Shown here in pieces: positions 1 through 10,800 of a stretch of DNA of 64,000 bases. Numbering within the stretch: the stretch's first letter is position 1; the number at the start of each line of letters is the position of its first letter. The notes under the pieces were generated by a model, which was given only the letters and a program-made list of their open reading frames with translations, was not told the origin of the DNA and did not search any database. Both the position numbers and the translations under genes were made by a program. The stretch is taken from positions 806,001 to 870,000 of the forward strand of contig CAXXFQ010000024.1 of NCBI GenBank assembly GCA_963674475.2, in the 5' to 3' direction. Source of the stretch: CAXXFQ01 sp963674475. GTDB lineage: Bacteria; Planctomycetota; Planctomycetia; Pirellulales; Thermoguttaceae.

Positions 1-2
1 AT

Positions 3-854
3 CTCAAAGAGTTCCAAAACGTCTACGAAAAGACGGGCGTGCTGGACTACCTCAAAGAGCAACAAAAGAAAGGCCGCATCCGGCATCTCGGCTTCTCGTT
101 TCACGGCAAGCCTCCCCTCATGCAGCACCTGCTGAATAACCATGAATGGGATTTCGCGCTGATTGTGCTCAATTGCCTCGACTGGAACGAAGAGAACGAT
201 CCGAAGCAAAGCGGCGCGGGGACGCTTTACCGGATGCTGACCGCGAAAAAACTGCCCGTGTTCGTCATGGGGCCCCTGCGAGGCGGAATCATCGCCCACT
301 TAAACGGCAAATCGCGTGCCGTGCTGAAAGCGGCAGAACCCACGAGGAGTATTGCGTCATGGGGAATGCGGTTCGTCGCTTCGTTGCCGAACGTCCAGAC
401 GGTTCTCAGCGGCATGAATCACCTCGACCAAGTCGTGGACAACGTGCAGACCCTCTCGACCGGTTTTGAGCCGATGCAAGCACCGGAACGAGCGACACTC
501 GAACGGGCCCTCGACGAATTCCGAAAATATCCCATAATCCCCTGTACCGGCTGCGAGTACTGCATGCCTTGTCCCTACGGCGTCCACATCCGTCAAATCT
601 TCGACTGGTACAATTCCTTCGCGGGCGAGGGACGCCTGCCCGCCGATTCCGGAGAGAATGATTCTCAATCGTTGCGGCGGGAATTTCTCGTGAGTTACAA
701 CAACACGATACCACCGGAAGCAAGAGCGAATCACTGCATCGGATGCGCCAAATGTCAAATCGGTTGCCCGCAGTGGACGTTCAAAATTGTGGACGAGATG
801 AAAAAGATCGAGACATTCGTAGCGCATGTTCAGAAACAATACGATGCGAAATAG
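3..854 (+). CDS. Aldo/keto reductase with C-terminal 4Fe-4S domain (5' end missing)
   Basis: The frame is open from the first bases, so the N-terminal part of the TIM barrel lies outside the window; the GTG at 39 is only an internal codon. The visible part carries the end of an aldo/keto reductase barrel (the NVQTVLSGMNHLDQV stretch is typical of the last strands) followed by a ferredoxin-like tail with two Cys clusters, CTGCEYCMPC and CIGCAKCQIGC. This matches the COG1453-type Fe-S aldo/keto reductases, whose substrates are mostly unknown. Its stop codon at 852-854 lies just before the start of the polyferredoxin gene, so the two are probably co-transcribed and may exchange electrons. The family is clear; the reaction is not. 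Confidence 0.85.
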   Translation, partial: LKEFQNVYEKTGVLDYLKEQQKKGRIRHLGFSFHGKPPLMQHLLNNHEWDFALIVLNCLDWNEENDPKQSGAGTLYRMLTAKKLPVFVMGPLRGGIIAHLNGKSRAVLKAAEPTRSIASWGMRFVASLPNVQTVLSGMNHLDQVVDNVQTLSTGFEPMQAPERATLERALDEFRKYPIIPCTGCEYCMPCPYGVHIRQIFDWYNSFAGEGRLPADSGENDSQSLRREFLVSYNNTIPPEARANHCIGCAKCQIGCPQWTFKIVDEMKKIETFVAHVQKQYDAK

Positions 855-867
855 TGGAAAGGCCTCC

Positions 868-2316
868 ATGTTGAGACGAATCAGACTGGGTGTCGCGGCA
901 ACCCTGTTTCTATGCGAAAACCTTTTTTTCATCGGGGTCGGCGGTGGACTGGGGGTGTTCGAAAAATTCCAATTTCTTCCGGCCCTGTTGGCGATGAATA
1001 TCGTGGCGGTTGCGGCGACCCTCGGAGTAACGCTGTTGTTCGGTCGCATCTACTGCTCCACTCTCTGCCCGTTGGGGGTGTTTCAAGACATCGTAATCAG
1101 AGCGGCACGTATTTTCACGAAAAAACGGTTTGCCTATGCGCCATCGCACACGTTATTGCGCTATGCCGTGTTGTTCGTTGTCGCCATCGCGTTCGCCGTC
1201 GGATTTGCCGCCATTCCCGCAATGATTGATCCGTACAGCTTGTACGGTCGCGTGGCCACCCATCTTCTGCAACCCCTCACGCAGGTCGCGAACAATGCAG
1301 TCGCGTGGATCACGGACGGTTTGGGGTATCCGCTGGTTTTTAAACAAGAAATATTGGTCCGTGGAATGCTCGCTCTTTCGGTCGCCGTGACTTCACTGGT
1401 TGCCATCAGCCTCATGGCAGCGAAGTGGGGGCGACTCTATTGCAATACGATTTGTCCGGTAGGAAGTCTGTTGGCAACCATGAGCCACCGACCGCTTTTT
1501 AAAATCGACATCAACGAGGGTTTGTGCGTGAAGTGTGGGCTTTGCGAGAAGGTGTGCAAGTCGGCGTGCATCGACGCGAAATCACTTACGGTTGACAACC
1601 GACGATGCGTCTGTTGTTTCAATTGTCTGGCAAAGTGTCCCACCAAGGCGATACGATACACGGCGGGCACGGCCGCGAAAATCAAGGACGTTCCCGAACA
1701 TGACTTCACGTCGGAACATACGAAAACAGGGACAGGGAGCAGCCGACGCGAATTTATGGCGGGGACGACCGCTTCGGTTGTGACCGTCGTGGCGGCAATG
1801 ACTTGCAAAGACGGCATGGCCGTGGCTTCACGAGAGCGGCCCGTTTCGCCGCCGGGGTCTGGTGGACGGGAACACTTGTTGACGCATTGCACGTCCTGCA
1901 ACTTGTGCATTGCGAAATGCAAGGGAAACGTTCTGAAAGCCGCGTTCTTGGAATACGGGCTGGGCGGCACGATGATGCCGAAGCTCGATTTCTCACATGG
2001 GTTTTGCGAATGGGACTGCAACGAGTGCGGCAAGGTATGCCCCAACGGAGCGATCATGCCACTTTCAATCGAAGAAAAACGCAAGACCAAGATCGGACGG
2101 GCGGTCTACGTCCGCCAGCATTGCGTTCTCGTGACGGACGAAGTGGCTTCCTGCGGCAACTGCGCCGAGCACTGCCAGACCAAGGCGATAACGATGGTGG
2201 AAGAAAAGGACAAAAAGAAATATCCGCATATCGACGAAAGCAAGTGCGTTGGTTGTGGGGCGTGCGAGTACCATTGTCCGGCAAAACCGCTGGCCATCCA
2301 TGTCGTCGGGCTATAA
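868..2316 (+). CDS. Membrane-bound 4Fe-4S polyferredoxin (NapH/MauN-like N-terminus)
   Basis: The N-terminal part has several hydrophobic segments and two Cys motifs of the NapH/NosR kind, YCSTLCPLG and YCNTICPVG, which sit at membrane borders in that family. A dicluster ferredoxin follows (CVKCGLCEKVCK, CVCCFNCLAKC). Then comes a twin-arginine-like stretch, SRREFMAGTTASVVTVVAA, and three or more further Cys clusters (CTSCNLCIAKC, CNECGKVC, CGNCAEHC, CVGCGACEYHC). I chose ATG 868 because it has GGAAAGG at a good distance; ATG 826 and 844 would overlap the upstream gene. The likely role is electron transfer between a membrane pool and the Fe-S aldo/keto reductase just upstream; that partnership is inferred from adjacency only. 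Confidence 0.8.
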   Translation: MLRRIRLGVAATLFLCENLFFIGVGGGLGVFEKFQFLPALLAMNIVAVAATLGVTLLFGRIYCSTLCPLGVFQDIVIRAARIFTKKRFAYAPSHTLLRYAVLFVVAIAFAVGFAAIPAMIDPYSLYGRVATHLLQPLTQVANNAVAWITDGLGYPLVFKQEILVRGMLALSVAVTSLVAISLMAAKWGRLYCNTICPVGSLLATMSHRPLFKIDINEGLCVKCGLCEKVCKSACIDAKSLTVDNRRCVCCFNCLAKCPTKAIRYTAGTAAKIKDVPEHDFTSEHTKTGTGSSRREFMAGTTASVVTVVAAMTCKDGMAVASRERPVSPPGSGGREHLLTHCTSCNLCIAKCKGNVLKAAFLEYGLGGTMMPKLDFSHGFCEWDCNECGKVCPNGAIMPLSIEEKRKTKIGRAVYVRQHCVLVTDEVASCGNCAEHCQTKAITMVEEKDKKKYPHIDESKCVGCGACEYHCPAKPLAIHVVGL

Positions 2317-2531
2317 TAGGCCTAAATAGCCTCGCGTGACTCGAGGAGGAGATGGGCAAATAAGGAAACTCGGACGCGGCGACAAACGCATTCGGCTTGA
2401 TACGCTTTGGAAAATATTCAAGAACGAAAAATCGTACGCCACCGGCTGTCGCTCCCCCCTGCCGTGCCCTTACCAGAAAGTCTCGGTTCATTCTCGGAAG
2501 ATGCCGACAGGTTGAAGCTGCTCGAAAGGTT

Positions 2532-5500
2532 TTAAACGAGATACCTCTCCAATAAGGCAACCGGAAAGTCGGTCAATAGATCGGCGACTCGAACGGTTTC
2601 GGAGTTGAGTGAGTGGATTTGATCGGTAAAAACGTTGCGGTAATTTCCCAAGGCGAACGAAGGTAGCTGAAGGATGGTATCACTCCAAACCTTACTGCCC
2701 ATTGGTTGAAAAGATTTATCGTCCTCCGTCAGGGAAGCGAGTTTTGCGACAAGACGAGGCGCGATGGCGATAAGTATCTTCTGAGGTTTTTTCAATTCCG
2801 CAGTCTCATGCCATGCGAAGGCGCAAACATTCTCGGCACGATCTCCCTGAGACGACAGCGGTTGATATTGTCCTTGCTGGAAGAGTTGGGCATGGTACTT
2901 TCTCAGCGACAAAGTCCTCCAAGTCAGGAACAGTTTCAGCCGTTTGTCCCGGGGCGATGCGGCAAGATTTCTCGCAAGTAGTTGCCGCGCACTGGGATCG
3001 CCGCTCCACTGTTGAGCCAGTTCTTCAAGTAATCTGCGTCGATGGGAAAAATCGATCGCACGACGGTTGTCCGGGTCGACGAGACAGAAATCCCATAATT
3101 CTTGTCCTTGGTAGATGTCGGGAACGCCGGGCGAGGTGAGTTTGAGAAACGTTTGGGAAAGCGCCGTGAACAGGGACCAGTCTAGGACTTTCTCTTGAAA
3201 CTCTTTGAAATTATTAAGAAAACGATTTTGGGGATCGCTTCGAAGACTCGCCTCCACGAATTCCTGGACCGCGTGGTCATAATCGTCGTTCGGCGAGATC
3301 CAACTGGTGGAAATCTTGGCCTCGCGTGTTGCCTTCCTCATGTATTCGACCATGCGGTCGATAAGTTGTTGGTGCCGATTTTCGTCTACCGGCTCAAGTG
3401 GCCAAACTCCCACGAGCGTCTGATAAAAGAGATACTCGTCGTTGCGACTGGGCGCCGTTTGACCGTCAATATTGCGATGAAATCGTCGATTCGCACGGGT
3501 CCAACGATTGAGTGCCCTTCGCCAAAGTTGGGGAATTTCCGAAAGGACGTTGATTCGAGCACGGACGTCCTCGCTTCGTTTGGTATCATGGGTCGATGTG
3601 GCGAGCATTGAATAAGGATGGGAAACGAGCCGTTTTTGGTTTTCCTCATGAAACCGTTCAAGCGTGACGACCGGCCCTGTCGGATCGCTTCCCACTTCGT
3701 TGACCGAAAGCAGCGGAAAATATCGATAAAAAACCGTATCTTCGACCCCTTTGGCTTTGACCGGACTGGAAAGCTGTTGGAACTTTCCAATAAAGAACCG
3801 ACGCTGACTTGAGATGGTTTCGTCCGAAACGATCGGTTGTTTTGAGACAAGAACTTCTGAAATAAAATCAAAAACGGCCGCGTCCATCGCCGGGTTGCTT
3901 CGTTGGGCTTCTCCGGTGATGCGGCGAATAATTTCACGGTCGCGTTGGCTTGCTCCCCCTAATCCGACATAGGTTCGATAGACGGGAAGGCGGGCCAAAA
4001 TTTCGCGAAGCGCGGTTCGGAGCGTGTTGAGCGTGAAATCTCTCGAGTGTCGATGACTGGCGGCAATCCGGCTTAACTGGTGAGCCAATAAGTACAGCTC
4101 ACTGGCCATGGATACGCGCAGGATGAGCTGCTTCCCCTGGTACACCTCTTTCCCGAAGGTCGTCTGCGTGTGGGAGTAGCGATGATAGATCTTCATCAAC
4201 TCGGGCAAAAGTTCTTGGTTGAGGTAAAGGCCATTGACGAGATTTAAAAAATCGTACCCGGTCGTTCCCGCCACCGGCCATTCGTTGGGGATTGGTTCGT
4301 CGCGGTCGAGAATCTTTTCCACTAAAACGTAAAGCGGCGTTGGTTTGGCTTGCCCGGTTTCTTGGTTTTCTTTTTCTCGTGAATCGATCTCTCGAACTTC
4401 CTCGGATTGGTCGATCTCGAGACCGAAAAGATCCCACGGTGCCGGACCTCCCGTGTCCTGCCACATCGCCCGAAGGAATGCCGGTTCGAGCTCTTCCCAG
4501 AAGGGGACCGGAAACCGTTCCTGATTTTCCGTCGGTAAAGCCGCCTCCTTCACAGAATTTTCTTCACCGTATTTTTCATGGCAGGCTTGTCCAAGCTTTC
4601 GTAGATAGCTCCATTGCAGCCTCCATAAATATTCCAGGGGATCGAATAGGCCGTCAACATGATCGATCCGAAGACCGTGGACCTTGTCGGTAACCAAGAG
4701 GTCCAGCACCAGTGCATGACTGGCTTCGAAGACTTGCGGTTCCTCTGTGCAAATTGCGGCCAGTTCGTTGACGTCGAAAAAACGACGGTAGTTGATTTCG
4801 TCCGAGGCGGCCTTCCAGTGGGAAAGTCGATACGCCTGTCGATCGAGGAGTTCTTCCAATCGATCAAAACTCGCCGGTTCTCCCGACGTGCCGTTGTATT
4901 CCTTGAGATTCCCTTCGATAAATTCGGCGATCTCCGGGCAACGGTAGGTCAAACGGCGGAGTCGATCCTTGATCACCTCTTTTTCCCGCTGCCGTTCTTC
5001 CACCGCCAAAAGAAAACGCTCGGTGGGGGAAACGGGCAACGGTTTGTCCGGCACGCTCCCTTCTCCTTGCGGCAAATCGGCCAAGGCGGAGGTACTTTCC
5101 GTATTTTTATGGAGGGCAAGGAAGCTTGGGTTCCGAGAGGGGAGGTGTCCGATCGCCGTGATGATACTCTCGAATTCACGGAAGTCGCCCACGAGCCGTT
5201 CATTTTCTTCCGCTTTCCGCTTTTTCTGAGCCGTTTCGCCCAAGAGGGTCTCTTTGAACGCTTCCAGTTGATTGAGAAGCAACCCATCGTAGGTTCCCGG
5301 GTCCAGCGGGAAGGTGGAATCGAAGTAGACCACGAAGAAAGCCCCTTCGTGAAAGGTCAGCTTTAGATCCCCGGCCTCCAAGACCTCACCAAACTGTTTT
5401 CCCAACACGGGTAGAAGCACCTTGTTTGTTAGCTCTTGCTTCGTCGGTTGCCAGTCGATATCGAAGTAGTCGGCATAGGGCGAGAGGGGGCCGTTTTCCA

Positions 5501-5891
5501 AAACATTGGTCCACCAACGATTTTCCCCCGGTGCGGTACTCATGTGATTCGGCACGAAGTCCAAAATATGCCCCATGCCGTGTTCTTCGAGCGTTTGGAC
5601 AAACGTTTCGTATTCTTCTTTAGTGCCCAGTTGGGGATCCAACTTTCCGTAATTGACGATCGCATACCCGTGAGGACTGTTCGATCGCGACATCAAATAG
5701 GGTGAAGCATAAACATGTGTAACCCCCAACCGACTCAGATAGGGAACCAGTTTCGCCGCCTCACGAAAAGTGAACCGATTTTGCTCAAACTGAATCCGAT
5801 AGGTCGCAATCGGTTGTTTTTCTCGTCGGAGAGCCAACTCCCGCCGCACCTCCTGGACGATCGTGTCGACCGCGGGCAGAATCTCACTCAT
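2532..5891 (-). CDS. treY: Malto-oligosyltrehalose synthase (TreY)
   Basis: TreY converts the reducing-end alpha-1,4 bond of a maltodextrin into an alpha-1,1 bond, the first step of the TreYZ route from glycogen to trehalose. The N-terminus has the family signature TYRIQFEQNRFTF and the LGVTHVYASPYL and DFVPNHMS segments of GH13. The nucleophile Asp is in GLRIDHVDG (about residue 410), the acid Glu in VLVEKILDRDE (about 525), and the third acid in STHDTKRSEDVRAR. The C-terminal PGVPDIYQGQEL is also conserved. At about 1119 residues it is longer than most TreY because of extra stretches near residues 250-310 and 440-520. ATG 5891 is preceded by AAGGAGA and overlaps the end of treZ, which indicates translational coupling; an upstream GTG at 5900 is too close to that site. 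Confidence 0.96.
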   Translation of the reverse strand: MSEILPAVDTIVQEVRRELALRREKQPIATYRIQFEQNRFTFREAAKLVPYLSRLGVTHVYASPYLMSRSNSPHGYAIVNYGKLDPQLGTKEEYETFVQTLEEHGMGHILDFVPNHMSTAPGENRWWTNVLENGPLSPYADYFDIDWQPTKQELTNKVLLPVLGKQFGEVLEAGDLKLTFHEGAFFVVYFDSTFPLDPGTYDGLLLNQLEAFKETLLGETAQKKRKAEENERLVGDFREFESIITAIGHLPSRNPSFLALHKNTESTSALADLPQGEGSVPDKPLPVSPTERFLLAVEERQREKEVIKDRLRRLTYRCPEIAEFIEGNLKEYNGTSGEPASFDRLEELLDRQAYRLSHWKAASDEINYRRFFDVNELAAICTEEPQVFEASHALVLDLLVTDKVHGLRIDHVDGLFDPLEYLWRLQWSYLRKLGQACHEKYGEENSVKEAALPTENQERFPVPFWEELEPAFLRAMWQDTGGPAPWDLFGLEIDQSEEVREIDSREKENQETGQAKPTPLYVLVEKILDRDEPIPNEWPVAGTTGYDFLNLVNGLYLNQELLPELMKIYHRYSHTQTTFGKEVYQGKQLILRVSMASELYLLAHQLSRIAASHRHSRDFTLNTLRTALREILARLPVYRTYVGLGGASQRDREIIRRITGEAQRSNPAMDAAVFDFISEVLVSKQPIVSDETISSQRRFFIGKFQQLSSPVKAKGVEDTVFYRYFPLLSVNEVGSDPTGPVVTLERFHEENQKRLVSHPYSMLATSTHDTKRSEDVRARINVLSEIPQLWRRALNRWTRANRRFHRNIDGQTAPSRNDEYLFYQTLVGVWPLEPVDENRHQQLIDRMVEYMRKATREAKISTSWISPNDDYDHAVQEFVEASLRSDPQNRFLNNFKEFQEKVLDWSLFTALSQTFLKLTSPGVPDIYQGQELWDFCLVDPDNRRAIDFSHRRRLLEELAQQWSGDPSARQLLARNLAASPRDKRLKLFLTWRTLSLRKYHAQLFQQGQYQPLSSQGDRAENVCAFAWHETAELKKPQKILIAIAPRLVAKLASLTEDDKSFQPMGSKVWSDTILQLPSFALGNYRNVFTDQIHSLNSETVRVADLLTDFPVALLERYLV

Positions 5892-7788
5892 CGGAGCCAC
5901 TCTCCTTTCGGTCCAGAATTGCCATTTCGTAGGGGTAAAGGTCGGTCAACGGTTCGGTTCGTTTTCGAGGGCCGCCATATTGAATCGCCTCCGTACTGAG
6001 GAGCCATTTTCGTTTTTCGACATTCAACCGAGCAAGGTTCCGGCGTTGATGGTGAAGATTCACCACCGCCAAAAGTGCGGCGTCCGGTCCACGCTTGATC
6101 AAGAGGACCGGCTTTGATTTGGAGGAAAGGTCGTCTTCGTCGTCCGTGCCGTAAACGATCTGGGCGTGAACATGCCGTCGGTCGATCCAAGAGGGGAAAT
6201 GTCGTCTCGCGGCAAGAAGATCCTTATAAAGTTGCCGAATTCCTGCATGAAACGAGCCTTCCGGCCACTTCCACGTCAGTTGGGCCGACTCGAACGTTTT
6301 CACGTCTTGCGGATCGGGTAACAATTCTTCCCAATCGAACTCGAGCGCTGCGAACTCTTCACGCCGTCCACGTCGTACCGCCTCGATCAATTCGGGATCG
6401 GAAAAAGAGCAGAAGAAAGGGAACGGCCGACGTTCCGCATACTCTTCTCCCATGAACAACAAGGGAACGCAAGGAGAAAACATCAAGAGGCCGCAGGACA
6501 GCCGCTGAGCCGGTTCTGAAAGATAGTTCGAAGATCGGTCGCCTTGAGCCCGGTTGCCTATTTGGTCATGATTTTGGATACTCACGACGAATTGGCGCCG
6601 ATCACGACCTTCGACCGGGCTCCCGTGACATCGCCGACGCAAGCGGCTGTAGCAGCCATCGTAGACGAAGATGCGGTTGAACGCCTTGGCCAGATGTTCG
6701 GGACAACCGAAATCCTGATAGTATCCGTCTTGCTCTCCGGAGAGAAGGGCGTGAACCGAATGGTGAAAATCGTCGCACCAGACCCCATCCAGCGCGTATC
6801 CGTGTCGGTCGATCGGATCGATCAGACGAGTGTCGTTTTGACTTGTCTCGGCGATGACATGAATCTTACGAGACTGCGCCAGACCGATTTGTTGAACCGC
6901 CCTCTGAAGGTCCGCCAAGATCGGTCGTGTGCCGAAGTCGAAAATGGTATGGACGGCATCCAGTCGCAACCCGTCGATGTGAAAATCGCGGACCCACATG
7001 CAGGCATTGTCGATCACGAACTGACGAACCGCGTCGCTGTAGTTTCCGTCGTAATTGACGGCCCTTCCCCACGGGGTCCGATACCGATCCGTAAAATACG
7101 GACCAAATTTCATCAAGTAATTCCCTTCCGGCCCCAAGTGGTTGTAGACGACGTCCAAAAAGACGGCCAACCCCTCTCGATGGGCCGCGTCGACCAGCCG
7201 CTGCAACGCGCGGGGACCACCGTAGCTATTTTGCACCGCATAGGGATAAACGCCGTCGTACCCCCAGTTGCGGTCTCCCGGGAACTGGGCAACCGGCATG
7301 ATTTCGATGGCGGTGACCCCCAAGGCTTTTAGCTCCTGGAGCCGCGATTCGATCGCCTCGAAGGTCCCTTCTTTGGTAAAAACGCCAACGTGCAATTCGT
7401 ATATCACCAAGTCTTGGCTTAAAACCCCTGGCCAGCTTTGATCGGACCAGGTAAACGTTTCGGGGGAAAAAACCGCCGACGGTTTATGGACCCCTTCGGG
7501 CTGCCAACGTGATGCCGGATCGGGGTAGATGCCGTCGGGGAGCTGGTAGGCATAGCGTGCGCCCTCGGTGATATGGGGAAGCCGTATTTCATGATATTCT
7601 TCCGACGCTTTTTTCATCGGGTACTCGTTCGCGTGCCCGTTTTCATAGAAGACAAGCCGAATCTCGTCGATCTCAGGCGCCCACACCCGCCACTGGACCG
7701 AATCATCTTTCATTCGCCGGGCGCCTTGGGGGTGGTGAATCGGGCCTTCAAAAAACGCCTTTTCGATTGGCGTAAGGATCGTTGTCAT
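5884..7788 (-). CDS. treZ: Malto-oligosyltrehalose trehalohydrolase (TreZ)
   Basis: TreZ releases trehalose from the maltooligosyl-trehalose made by TreY. The 634-residue protein starts with a CBM48/E-set type domain (VQWRVWAPEIDEIRLVF), followed by a GH13 barrel with VFLDVVYNHLGPEGNY, the nucleophile region GLRLDAVHTIFD, the acid in IHVIAETSQND and the third acid in IQNHDQIGNRAQGDR. LLFMGEEYAERRPF is the usual end of the barrel. It lies between the treS fusion gene (50 bases upstream) and treY, whose start overlaps its stop. The cytoplasmic location follows from the absence of a signal peptide. Confidence 0.96.
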   Translation of the reverse strand: MTTILTPIEKAFFEGPIHHPQGARRMKDDSVQWRVWAPEIDEIRLVFYENGHANEYPMKKASEEYHEIRLPHITEGARYAYQLPDGIYPDPASRWQPEGVHKPSAVFSPETFTWSDQSWPGVLSQDLVIYELHVGVFTKEGTFEAIESRLQELKALGVTAIEIMPVAQFPGDRNWGYDGVYPYAVQNSYGGPRALQRLVDAAHREGLAVFLDVVYNHLGPEGNYLMKFGPYFTDRYRTPWGRAVNYDGNYSDAVRQFVIDNACMWVRDFHIDGLRLDAVHTIFDFGTRPILADLQRAVQQIGLAQSRKIHVIAETSQNDTRLIDPIDRHGYALDGVWCDDFHHSVHALLSGEQDGYYQDFGCPEHLAKAFNRIFVYDGCYSRLRRRCHGSPVEGRDRRQFVVSIQNHDQIGNRAQGDRSSNYLSEPAQRLSCGLLMFSPCVPLLFMGEEYAERRPFPFFCSFSDPELIEAVRRGRREEFAALEFDWEELLPDPQDVKTFESAQLTWKWPEGSFHAGIRQLYKDLLAARRHFPSWIDRRHVHAQIVYGTDDEDDLSSKSKPVLLIKRGPDAALLAVVNLHHQRRNLARLNVEKRKWLLSTEAIQYGGPRKRTEPLTDLYPYEMAILDRKESGSDE

Positions 7789-7838
7789 ACCGAGCCTCTA
7801 TTGAAACGGTTCGCTATAATAATGGTGTCACGATGGTT

Positions 7839-10800
7839 TTATGCTTCCGAAGAAGGCGTCTGGTCCGACTTGAGTAATTCGAGTATCTGTTGCATGGATA
7901 AATAGGTTTCATGTTGTCCGGTTGATTCCGTGGGAGAGAGTTTTTCAAGATCTCGCAACAACGTCAACGTCCCTTTTTCCGCGAGGTAGAGATTCAAGAG
8001 CGGTTGTACCACTTCCCGGGGCTGGGGGACAAACGAAGCCGTCCCTGCCCGGTCGAGGTAGGCCCGTACAAAGGTGATACTGGTCCAATATTTCCAGAGG
8101 TCGATCCAGCAACCGAGTCTTGCGAGTTCGGGATCGTCTGCTTCCACGGTGGAAGCATATTCCTTGAGGGCATACTTGCCGGCCCGCTGGAAAGACCAAA
8201 GCATTCCGGCCACGTCGCGAAGTGGGGATGATTTGATACGCCGTTGAGTGATCGGCAAATCGGAGTCCCCTTCGAAATCCACGATGAAAAAATCGCCTTC
8301 ACTGCAGAGCACATCCTCTAGACCGTAGTTGCCGTGACATCGGATACGCATTGCAACCAAGTTCATTCGGAACGCCCGATGCATACCGATCTTTCCCGGT
8401 TCATGTCCGAGAAGTCGTTCGAAATCTTGATCGAGAATCGCCTTGGCCGACGGTTGAAGTTCGTCCGAGAGATCCGGTAGAAGCTTCCGCAGCAAACGGA
8501 TGTCGCGTCCCAACAGGTTCCGTACCGACTGGTAAAGTGAACGTAAATGAAAAGGCAGCAGGCGATCCGGCGAGAAGTCCCGATTCTCCGTTGGGGCGGC
8601 CAGGGTTTCATGAAGCTCGGCCGTCCGCTGCCCAAGCAAATCCACTGACCGCAAATAGGTTCCAAACCAATCCTGAGCCATCTCGGGAAGGGGGAATTCC
8701 GTTCGTTCGAGGAGCGACCAAATATCCAAAGATCCCACGCAAGGACACTCCGTTTGCCGATCGGCCCCGACATTTTTCAAGAACGATTCCAAGGTGTCAA
8801 GCGTATATTCCCAGGCGTTCTGTTCGTGTTCGACGAACCCCTGAAGCAGCCCGACGGTGACCGACGGATGGTTCTCGGCTTGGTACTCGATTGCCCCCAG
8901 GACGGGAGCGACATGAGTGAAGCCGGAGTGCTCGACCAGATAGCGTCCCATCTCCACTTCCGGATGGATCCCACCCTCCAGGTGTCGAAATAGCTTGATC
9001 AAGATCCGGTCGCCATAAACGACGACGCTGTTATTTTGTGCCTCCAGATGATTGCCAGCGCGTGCCGGTTCTTCCAATTCGGCTCGAAAGCGATCGAATT
9101 CCCGAGTGGGCCAGGCGAGGAGCTTTCCTTCGCGACCTTTTAATTCGCATCGCGAACCGACCGCCTCGAAAATCCACCGGCAAAAGTCCGATTCGCCAAA
9201 AGCGTCGCACAGAATCCCGTTTTCTCCAAGCCGATCGTGTTCGATTTTGATGCGAGCGATGGTTCGGGGCGCCTCGATCGATTCGGCAAGTCTTTCATGC
9301 GCCTCGCTCCTGAATCCGATCGGGATGACATAAACCGCTTCCGGCGCGTCTTCATACTCGATTTTCGTTAGGACCAGCGAGATCCCCGGAGAAGACGATT
9401 CGGTCACGGTTTCCGATTCTGTCTCGCGACGTTCTAGTGGGTCCGCCTGTCCCTGGGAAACTTCTTGAGCGAACGAAAAGACGTCGAGAACCGAAATTCG
9501 TTGCACGTGCTCCGCTAAATGGCGATGCCATCGACTTGACGTTATAAACCGAAGCAACGCTTGCTCGAACGGTTCGCTTACCGGAAGGTTGAACACCGCT
9601 TCCCACTGCTCGGGCACCGTCAAATGGGGAAGAGCCAATCCCGTGCCCAGTTTCAAGGCGGCAGTCTCGTCCGACTGGAGGACAAACCAATAGAACGCGT
9701 AAGGGGTCAACGTCAAAAGGTATGGCAACTCGCCGATGCGGGGAAAGCGAATGCGACCCAAGACCTCCACCGGCGTTTTCTCGCGATACGCCGAGAGATC
9801 CAATTCCACAAATTGGGCCGAGTGAGACAGGTTTGCGACGACCAGAAGTTGCTCCTCTCCTTGCCCGTCGGCAGACGGACAGCGGCGTAAAAATGCCAGC
9901 ACTTTGTGGTTTTCCGGATGGAGAAACTCGAGCGTTCCTTCAGCCAATGGACGCAATTCGCGTCGGAGACGAATGAGTCGTTGCATCCAGGAAAGCAGCG
10001 AGTTGGGCTGCCCTTGCATGGTTTCGACGTTAACCGTTTCGTAATGATATTGGTAGTCGATGATGGGCGGTAAATACAATTTTTGTGGGTTTGCCTGGGA
10101 AAAACCGGCATTGCGGTCGGCCGACCATTGCATTGGCGTGCGAACGCCGTTCCGGTCGCCCAGATAGATATTGTCCCCCATACCGATCTCGTCTCCGTAG
10201 TAGATAATCGGTGTTCCAGGAAGAGAAAGAAGAAGACTATTGAGCAGTTCGATCTTACGCCGATCGTTGTCCAAAAGCGGGGCGAGCCGACGGCGGATTC
10301 CCAGATTCAACCGGGCTTGGGGATCGCTGGCGTAAAACCGGTACATATAATCCCGTTCCCGCTCAGTCACCATTTCCAACGTCAACTCGTCGTGGTTTCG
10401 AAGAAAAAGCATCCACTGGCAGTTCTCGGGGATGGCCGGTGTTTGGTTGAGAATATCAAGAATCGGAAATCGATCTTCCATCAAAACGGCCAAGTACATC
10501 CGAGGCATCAGCGGGAAATGAAACACCGTGTGGCACTCGTCCCCGTCGCCGAAATACGCGCTGGCGTCCTCCGGCCACTGGTTCGCCTCGGCCAAAAACA
10601 TTCTCCCCGTGAACTTGGAGTCAACGCCTTCGCGCAGCATTTTCAGGAAGGCGTGCGTCTCGGGCAGATTTTCGCACGAGGTCCCTTCCCTTTCATAAAG
10701 ATAAGGCACTCCGTCAAGACGCAGCCCGTCGACCCCTAGATGAAGCCAATAATCGAGAACCGACGCGATCTCGTCCTGAACCGCCGTGTTGTCGAAATTC

